10,219 bases of DNA from Stramenopiles sp. TOSAG23-6 (lineage: Eukaryota > Sar), in the NCBI GenBank assembly GCA_900128565.1, contig LT636328.1:1-10219 (forward strand). The letters run 5' to 3'. The notes beneath the pieces were generated by a model. It was not told where the DNA came from. It searched no databases and saw only the letters and a program-made list of their open reading frames with translations. The translations under genes and the position numbers were made by a program. Shown here piece after piece: positions 1 through 4,538 of this stretch (position 1 is its first letter; each line of letters starts with the position of its first letter).

Positions 1-4
1 AAAA

Positions 5-53
<49 letters not shown>

Positions 54-63
54 GGTAAAAATT

Positions 64-108
<45 letters not shown>

Positions 109-133
109 TAAATTTAAAATATAAAAAACCTAC
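1..133 (-). mobile_element. introner-like element (intron 6 of the DUF155 gene), partial, homopolymer-expanded
   Basis: The 5' splice site GTAGGTTTTTT starts at 133, in phase 0 after a TGT codon, in the middle of the expected C-terminal part of the DUF155 domain. The early part (TTTTAAATTTATC) resembles other copies in the window. It then turns into long runs: about 36 T, then A, T, ACCC and a run of over 40 A, read on the minus strand. The core and branch point are not visible, either beyond the edge or lost in the runs. Such runs at a contig end may be an assembly artefact. Confidence 0.6.
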
Positions 134-1729
134 ACATTCTAGGAAATGATTACAACGCGTAAACACACCTTGCCACGTGTCATCTTCCCAAAAGAAATCT
201 GGAATGTCTAATAACATGCTGTGTAAATTCACAGCAGATTGAAGAACGAATAATCTGCCAATTTCTTTGCAAATTGTCTCTTCTTCTACCTTTACTTTTA
301 GGAAAATATTAAAATATTTTTTCTTAGGTACAAATTTTTTTTACGAAAAAAAAAAATTTTTACGAAAAAAAAATGATAAAATGAAAAATGGTTAGGGTTA
401 GGGTTGAAAACGTACATGTAAACTTCCATCATCAGCCATTAATCGAGGAAAATGTTTGGAATGTTCGATGGCCTCATCAGCACGAAATTCAAATGTTGAT
501 AACAACACGGATTGTGAAAAAGTATTTCAAAAACAAAATCGTTAGGTACAAAATTTCGTATAAAAAAAATAAATTCGAAATTGAAATGAAAACGTACACG
601 GATTGTGCAAATGCAAATGAAACTGCCAATTTTTCCTCAGGGCTGGTTGTTGANAAAACAACTTCGTCTCTTTTGATNCCGGATTTAATACCAAATTTGA
701 AAATCATGTATAGTAAAAAATAAATCTTCAATTTGAAATTGGTCAGAAAAAAATCGTTATGTACAAAATTTTCATAGTAAAAAATAAATCATTATGAAAA
801 ACANACATGTCATCAGACTCAATTTCTTTGAGGGATTCCGTTTCAAGTCCATTTTTCCGNATAGATTTCAACAAAGATGTATTGGAAAAAAATATTTTTG
901 TATTTTGTTAGGTATGAAATTTCGTACCAAAAAAAAATTGATAAAAAATTGAAAAAAAATTAGACATTAGGGTTAGGGTATTCTATTTAGAAAACCTACA
1001 GAGTTCAGCTTCCTTTGTTAATCCCCAAAATACAACACAACCAAAGGAAAATATAAAAATATTCGCTGATTTGATAAGCTTTTCTTCTATATAATGACTA
1101 CTGGGAAAGCGAATATACGTGAATAAATATTTCAAAAATTTATTTTCGTTAGGTACGAAATTTCATGGTAAAAAAATAAATTGAAAATTCATGATGAAAA
1201 AAAAAACATACATGTTTTNTGTTGACGAAGTTTCTTTTTTGGTTGCTTCATCCAATGTATCTACACCCGAATCAGATGCACTGGCATCAGATCGTTGATT
1301 TACCAAAGTACTGTGAAGCTTTTGTGCTTCCAAAATATCAGCTTTGTATGTTTTGGGGAATACGTGTAACTCCTCCATATACATAAAAGAACCCCATTGA
1401 GGACCTAAACCGTCTATTCTATTAATTANACTTTTCATTTTCTCAGTATCTATTGTTTTACATGTACAATATGCAGAAATTACACCTTTTGGAGCTTGGC
1501 CATGACGTGGATGGTACTTACGGATACGTCGCTTGGATTTTCGGAAACTATATTTAGGGTCTAGTTCCCGTGGAAATCCAATTGGGTTAATTGAGCTATA
1601 GCTAGGATTGGATTGACGATACGTTTTTAACTCTGCGCCTTTGTTCCTTGTTAAGCCCATTAACTCCGAGTTAGTTGCAGTCACTTTCTTAGCAAACCAT
1701 CCGGGTTTATTCGATGATTTAGGTAACAT
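134..1729 (-). CDS. DUF155 / RMD1-RMND1 family protein, six exons seen, 3' end beyond the left edge
   Basis: Family members are membrane-associated proteins. Human RMND1 is mitochondrial and supports mitochondrial translation; yeast Rmd1/Rmd8 are relatives. Exons read on the minus strand: 1729-1212, 1118-1000, 882-807, 711-598, 506-416 and 289-134, together 358 codons in one frame. Family landmarks in order: GVISAYCTC near residue 82, FIFSFGCVVFWGLTKEAE (exon 2), EEKLAVSFAFAQSV (exon 4) continuing as LLSTFEFRADEAIE (exon 5), then KEIGRLFVLQSAVNLHS and LLDIPDFFWED (exon 6). The basic N-terminal region (residues 1-80, e.g. RKSKRRIRKYHPRH) is not recognised and could hold a targeting signal. The start is the first ATG, at 1729; the frame stays open upstream to 1804 without another ATG, so an upstream exon is possible. 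The last part of the domain and any C-terminal membrane segment lie beyond position 1. Ns at 654, 678, 860, 1219, 1429 leave single residues unknown. Exon boundaries are inferred from frame and family alignment. The family call is firm. Confidence 0.9.
290..415 (-). mobile_element. introner-like element (intron 5 of the DUF155 gene), GT-AG
   Basis: It begins GTACGTTTTC at 415 and ends TAAAG at 290, 126 nt. The core is degenerate (TTTGTACCTAAG, so the branch point is CTAAG rather than CTAAC). An AG end is supported by protein spacing: joining CAT to GTAGAAGAA gives GSLHVEEETICKEIGRLF, the usual family spacing between the glycine and the IG-LF motif. It carries a two-unit CCCTAA telomere-like stretch near its 5' end (392-405). 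Confidence 0.85.
392..405 (-). repeat. telomere-like CCCTAA motif inside introner
   Basis: On the minus strand two CCCTAA units lie about 11 nt from the 5' splice site of intron 5. The plus strand reads TTAGGGTTAGGGTT. Confidence 0.8.
505..607. repeat. perfect 12-bp direct repeat flanking intron 4 (target-site-duplication-like)
   Basis: On the plus strand ACACGGATTGTG occurs at 505-516 and again at 596-607, exactly 91 bp apart, bracketing the introner-like element. The repeated bases encode the conserved AQSV of DUF155, which the ancestral gene would have had once. This is what a staggered-cut insertion leaves behind. Confidence 0.85.
507..597 (-). mobile_element. introner-like element (intron 4 of the DUF155 gene) with 12-bp flanking direct repeat, non-AG end
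   Basis: It begins GTACGTTTTC at 597, with core ACGAAATTTTGTACCTAACG. The left exon ends in and the right exon begins with the same 12 bases, CACAATCCGTGT (minus strand 607-596 and 516-505). Removing 91 nt so that one copy stays gives FAQSVLLSTFEFRADE, which matches DUF155 without a gap. Because of the repeat, the exact cut is ambiguous, but none of the possible 3' ends is AG. If the 5' cut is at GTACG, the intron ends in GT. Confidence 0.85.
712..806 (-). mobile_element. introner-like element (intron 3 of the DUF155 gene), probable non-AG end
   Basis: It begins GTNTGTTTTTC at 806 (N at 804), with core GAAAATTTTGTACATAACG, a divergent copy. The right boundary is inferred: resuming at ATAC (711) gives SDDIYMIFKFGIKS and keeps the frame, with an intron ending in CT. 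The AG at GAAG upstream is out of phase. An in-phase AG further downstream would delete about 14 residues that look like family sequence. Confidence 0.65.
883..999 (-). mobile_element. introner-like element (intron 2 of the DUF155 gene), no usable AG
   Basis: It begins GTAGGTTTTC at 999, 117 nt long, with core TACGAAATTTCATACCTAAC. It carries a TTAGGG-type two-unit motif (967-978). Downstream of CTAAC the coding frame (NTSLLKS, then GLETESLKEIESDD) starts before any AG. The first AGs reached give a stop codon or the wrong phase. Resuming at ATAC (882) keeps the frame, with the intron ending in CA. Similarity of the left (TCTGTAG) and right (CCAATAC) flanks is weak. Confidence 0.7.
967..978 (-). 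repeat. telomere-like CCCTAA motif inside introner
   Basis: Two exact units, TTAGGGTTAGGG on the plus strand, lie about 21 nt from the 5' splice site of intron 2. Orientation and relative position match the motif in intron 5. Confidence 0.8.
1119..1211 (-). mobile_element. introner-like element (intron 1 of the DUF155 gene), AC or AG end
   Basis: It begins GTATGTTTTT at 1211, with core TGAAATTTCGTACCTAACG and tail GAAATATTTATTCAC. Left flank CATGTAT and right flank CACGTAT agree at six of seven bases in the same codon phase, suggesting a duplicated target and an intron ending at 1119 with AC. A normal AG at 1102-1101 (TTTCCCAG) is also in phase and would shorten exon 2 by six codons, so this copy does not need an unusual end. 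Confidence 0.75.
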
Positions 1730-1889
1730 TTTTNGAATCGTTGACCAGTTTTTACTGTAGTGTTCTACCTTCAAATAAAAGAAGATTTTGATAGCCAATG
1801 CCAATAGTATAAACCCTAACCCTAATCGTAATGTAACTTTTTGTATTGATTTTTATGTTGTTCTGTATTAGTTTACCAGTTCGAGTTAA
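1730..1889. other. intergenic region between the DUF4203-like gene and the DUF155 gene
   Basis: About 160 bp between two minus-strand genes. It should hold the 3' end of the 1890-2870 gene and the promoter and leader of the DUF155 gene. Besides the telomere-like motif at 1811-1825, it has a purine-poor stretch followed by GAAG|GTAGAA at about 1767 (minus strand), which could be an exon end; no upstream ATG supports this. No TATA box is convincing. Confidence 0.4.
1811..1825 (+). promoter_or_regulatory. telobox-like AAACCCTAACCCTAA upstream of the DUF155 gene
   Basis: Two telomere-type units preceded by AAA, 82 bp upstream of the ATG at 1729. In plants AAACCCTAA (telo-box) acts as a promoter element of housekeeping genes. 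Whether it does so in this organism is unknown; the placement in a short promoter is the only support. Confidence 0.4.
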
Positions 1890-2870
1890 TTACAGTTTAT
1901 GATATATTTTATCTTTGTGATGTCCTCTCTTGCTTACATGTTTTGAAAGTATTTCTGTCTGTTCTGGTGCATGTTTTGAGAAAAATCCGAAAAGTATAAG
2001 GAGAACTATCATACCACAGTACTGAAGATATTCTCTTCGATTGCCTCGTTCAATACTATGTCTTTTAAATATAGTATATTTCTCTGTAGACACGTAAACA
2101 TCCCAATGATCTTCTATTTCGGATTTATTGGGAACATAATCCCAAATCAAAACTGCTGCAGCTCTTGTTGTAACAATTGCACCCACTAAAACTGTTGCAA
2201 CAGTCTGTCTATGATAAAACGCGTCACGATGTCTTATCAGACTATAACGGTAAGATGCTATGAACCCAATAAATGCTGAAAATATATATTGCATCATCCA
2301 TGGTGCGCTTGATATCAGATCTGCGTTTAAAATTTGATAAATAAATTCACCAAAGAGAAAACCAGCCGCAAACATATATATAATTAATGCTTTCCTTGGT
2401 GACTTTATAAAAAAGATGAGGCATAATAAAGCTGCAGTTGAAGCAGCGGCTATTGATATATAGAATTTATGTTTAAGTGGGTCTGATGACCACCGTGCCC
2501 AATCGATGTGTACTCCAAAGAGGAACCAGAACAAACAGTGACCCATCAAGCACGCAGCTCCCATTATAATTTTTACTTTATCATATTTAGAGTACAAAAA
2601 AATGGAAAAAAGTCCAAGAACGATTAAAAAACCTTCATAGACTTTCACAATCNTATTACTGTGAGGTAAAGGCTTGGTTGTGGTGTTTGTGATGGAAGAG
2701 TCTGTTATTTTATATGTTTGATCCTTTCTGAAGACACTTTGCCTTTTAGCTGTATTTTGCCTTTTAGCTGTATTTCCTTTGGGTACTACTTCCGTTATTT
2801 GTAAAGCTTCTTGCGCAGCGACTGTTTGAAGAAGGATGATAAATACTAGGGAAAGATCCCGTAATGACAT
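1890..2870 (-). CDS. seven-span membrane protein with signal peptide, DUF4203/TMEM198-like
   Basis: 326 residues, single exon. A likely signal peptide (SLVFIILLQTVAAQ, residues 7-20) is followed by a soluble stretch of about 55 residues with an N-glycosylation site (NTT near 62) and a duplicated hexapeptide, NTAKRQ. Seven hydrophobic segments follow at about 77-95, 100-121, 136-156, 160-181, 190-212, 222-244 and 280-298, ending in a basic tail. Signal peptide, short extracellular region, seven spans and the glycine-rich start of the first spans resemble DUF4203 (TM7S3/TM198-like) proteins. That is pattern recognition from topology, not a motif match, so another seven-span family is possible. 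An N at 2653 affects residue 73. The ATG at 2870 is the natural start because the signal peptide follows directly. Unlike its neighbour downstream it has no introner. It is divergent from the ankyrin gene across 285 bp. Confidence 0.65.
   Translation of the reverse strand: MSLRDLSLVFIILLQTVAAQEALQITEVVPKGNTAKRQNTAKRQSVFRKDQTYKITDSSITNTTTKPLPHSNXIVKVYEGFLIVLGLFSIFLYSKYDKVKIIMGAACLMGHCLFWFLFGVHIDWARWSSDPLKHKFYISIAAASTAALLCLIFFIKSPRKALIIYMFAAGFLFGEFIYQILNADLISSAPWMMQYIFSAFIGFIASYRYSLIRHRDAFYHRQTVATVLVGAIVTTRAAAVLIWDYVPNKSEIEDHWDVYVSTEKYTIFKRHSIERGNRREYLQYCGMIVLLILFGFFSKHAPEQTEILSKHVSKRGHHKDKIYHKL
2740..2775. repeat. 18-bp direct tandem repeat, two copies, in coding sequence
   Basis: TGCCTTTTAGCTGTATTT occurs at 2740-2757 and 2758-2775. 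It is in frame and encodes the duplicated NTAKRQ in the region after the signal peptide. Confidence 0.95.
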
Positions 2871-3155
2871 AGTTTCAGCAATTTCAAGTTAATCTGTTTC
2901 TTTAGACCAAACACTGCTTTTGATGAGACATTTTGTCTTTGTGAATTGAAATGATACCGTATCTTGTTTCGGCTGAGAGAGATTTAAAAAAATTTGAAAT
3001 TTAATTTGGAAACCCTAACCCTAGCTAGATGGTCGACGACATCGATCATCAGCACAGGCACACAAGTGCCACAAGCACAAAAAATATAAGAAAAAGATAT
3101 GTTTTTTCCTACGTACAAGTTTTCAACGAAGAGAGATCATACTACTAAAGTGCAA
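2871..3155. promoter_or_regulatory. shared divergent promoter region
   Basis: About 285 bp separate the start of the membrane-protein gene (minus) from the likely start of the ankyrin gene (plus), so both promoters must be here. It holds a telomere-like AAACCCTAACCCTAG at 3010-3024 and a small inverted repeat, GGCAC-ACAA-GTGCC, at 3057-3070. No TATA box can be assigned with confidence. Confidence 0.5.
3010..3024 (+). promoter_or_regulatory. telobox-like AAACCCTAACCCTAG in the divergent promoter
   Basis: Same AAA-plus-two-unit form as at 1811-1825, here 140 bp from the membrane-protein ATG and about 130 bp from the ankyrin ATG. Function is inferred from position only. Confidence 0.4.
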
Positions 3156-4446
3156 ATGTCAAAGTCATTCGCAGAATGCATTCTTAATGGTGAAGCTGAA
3201 GCCGTATCTGAAATCCTCAAGAAANCTGANTCGCCAGCGCAGTTTTCTGCCAAAAAAATTAATAATNGTTTAACACACTTTCATCTGGCGTGTATGTCAG
3301 GACATAAAAATATTGTTGACATCATATTAAAAGCTGCAGGTTCGGGTATTCTTATGGAACAAGATGCACTGCAACGTTTCCCAGTATTTTGTGCGATTGA
3401 AAAGGGACAAATAGAAGTATCGAAATTACTCATTGAAAAACTTGATGAAAAGAATTGGACTTCAAAAATGCTCATGAGACTTGATAGCCGTGGGTTTAAC
3501 TGCATTCATCTCGCAGCAAGATGTGGCGACTCAAAAACATCGGAATCACTTCTCAGAATTGTTCTCCCATATGCAACTACTGCACAAGATATATATACTC
3601 GTAGCTCAAGTGGACTTTCCTCATTAGACTTTGCTGCAGCGACTGGTGCAGCGGTTTCAGTGAAACTACTGCTAGATAGACTTTTCAAAATATTAACTAC
3701 AAATAGTGAGAACTCTTCAAAAAATATAGTTATTGATGAAACGTTTTTGGAATTTACAAATACTGCTCTATTGTTAGCTTGCAAAGAAGGTCATAAAGAT
3801 GCAGCTATTAATCTTGTTGCTGGTGGTGCTAATGTAGATATTATTGGTCCGGATGGCATGTATGTTTTAATTTTTTTTCAACTTCGTTTTTTTTTTCGTA
3901 CGAAATTTTGTACCTAACGATTTTTTTTTGAAATATTTGAGTGTCGCGCATTGGGCCTTTTCGCTAGGACACGAGAGCTTAGGCATTTGGTTACTCAAAA
4001 AGAGTTCTAATCCAAGTATTCTCAATAAAGATGGTAAAACAGCAAATGAGTGTTTACCACCACCAATTCCATTAGTAAATGATTCTAGTTTGATTAAACA
4101 GAAAGTGAAAATGTCAATTGCTCCGCCAAGTTTAACAGCTACACAAAAAGATAAAATTTTCAAAGAAATTCAAATTGTACAAGAAAATGACAAATCATGG
4201 TTAGAGAGTGCTTCAGGTAAAAAGTTGAGACAGTTAATTAGTTCCTTTGTTGGCTTAGTTTTAGAAAAGCAGCCAAACAACGTACATTTTCATTATGAAT
4301 TTTTTACCGAATGTTTTTTTTCATGCGAAATTTTATACCTAACAATTTATTTTTGAGTGTTTTTGTTTTTCACAATATAGGATAATGAAATAGAAAAAAT
4401 TGCGATTGATTTTTTTGTGAAAAATCGGGGGAAATCGACAACTTGA
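3156..4446 (+). CDS. ankyrin-repeat protein, three exons
   Basis: Exons 3156-3859, 3942-4281 and 4381-4446 join in frame to about 369 residues. Ankyrin repeats serve in protein binding; the partner is unknown. Visible repeats (numbered from 3156): about 38-68 (HLACMSGHKNIVDIIL), 71-98, 112-137 (CIHLAARCGD), 152-175 (SLDFAAATGA), 201-229 (ALLLACKEGHKDAAINLV) and 233-265 (VAHWAFSLGHESLGIWLL), the last split by intron 1. The tail of about 100 residues is charged and helical (IQIVQENDKSWLESASGKK), ends IDFFVKNRGKSTT and is not recognised. A start at 3099 would add 19 residues; 3156 (MSKSFAEC) is preferred because ankyrin-like sequence follows at once. Joined at AG, the last repeat is one residue short (DGIVAHWA). 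Resuming three bases earlier gives DGMSVAHWA, the normal length, but without AG. Ns at 3225, 3230 and 3267 leave three residues open. Confidence 0.88.
3860..3941 (+). mobile_element. introner-like element (intron 1 of the ankyrin gene)
   Basis: GTATGTTTTAA to TTTGAG, 82 nt, interrupting an ankyrin repeat in phase 2. The core CGAAATTTTGTACCTAACGA is identical to the family consensus, with CTAAC about 25 nt from the 3' end. It is nearly the same as the copy starting at 10167. Both flanking coding stretches are one repeat motif, so its intron status is secure. The 3' cut could be 3941 (AG) or 3938 (non-AG). Confidence 0.92.
4282..4380 (+). mobile_element. introner-like element (intron 2 of the ankyrin gene), diverged, GT-AG
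   Basis: GTACATTTTC to CACAATATAG, 99 nt, phase 0. The core is degenerate (GCGAAATTTTATACCTAACA). The exon must resume after 4380, because the upstream frame has a TAG at the boundary itself. An earlier AG at 4356-4357 (TTTTTGAG), matching the end of the copy at 3860, is also in phase but would end the protein 11 residues later. Confidence 0.85.
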
Positions 4447-4450
4447 ATTT

Positions 4451-4510
4451 GAAATGCACATTGAAATGCACATTGAAATGCACATTGAAATGCACATTGA
4501 AATGAACATT
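4451..4510. repeat. 12-bp minisatellite, five copies
   Basis: Unit GAAATGCACATT is repeated exactly four times (4451-4498), then once with one change (GAAATGAACATT, 4499-4510). It fills most of the 92 bp between the convergent stop codons of the ankyrin gene (4446) and the EF-hand-like gene (4539), so it would lie in one or both 3' UTRs. It is non-coding: a TGA lies just before it. Confidence 0.97.
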
Positions 4511-4538
4511 GAATTGAAGATAAATCAAAATATATTTT

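Noticed and set aside
1-120. Chromosome end or true telomere at the left edge
   Set aside because: The edge is A/T homopolymer inside a gene's intron, with no tandem telomere array; the TTAGGG motifs are interstitial and only two units long.
388-723. 111-residue plus-strand open frame
   Set aside because: It runs antisense through two DUF155 exons and an introner, includes telomere-like bases and ambiguous residues, and has no protein-like pattern.
653-3268. Ns read as frameshifts or pseudogene signs
   Set aside because: All 11 are single ambiguous bases (654, 678, 804, 860, 1219, 1429, 1734, 2653, 3225, 3230, 3267) and the frames stay open across those in exons.
3857-3948. Target-site duplication around the introner in the ankyrin gene
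   Set aside because: Flanks ATGTATG and AGTGTCG do not agree well enough; any duplication has decayed or never existed.
4451-4510. CRISPR-like repeat array
   Set aside because: The 12-bp units are directly adjacent with no spacers, and the genome is eukaryotic.
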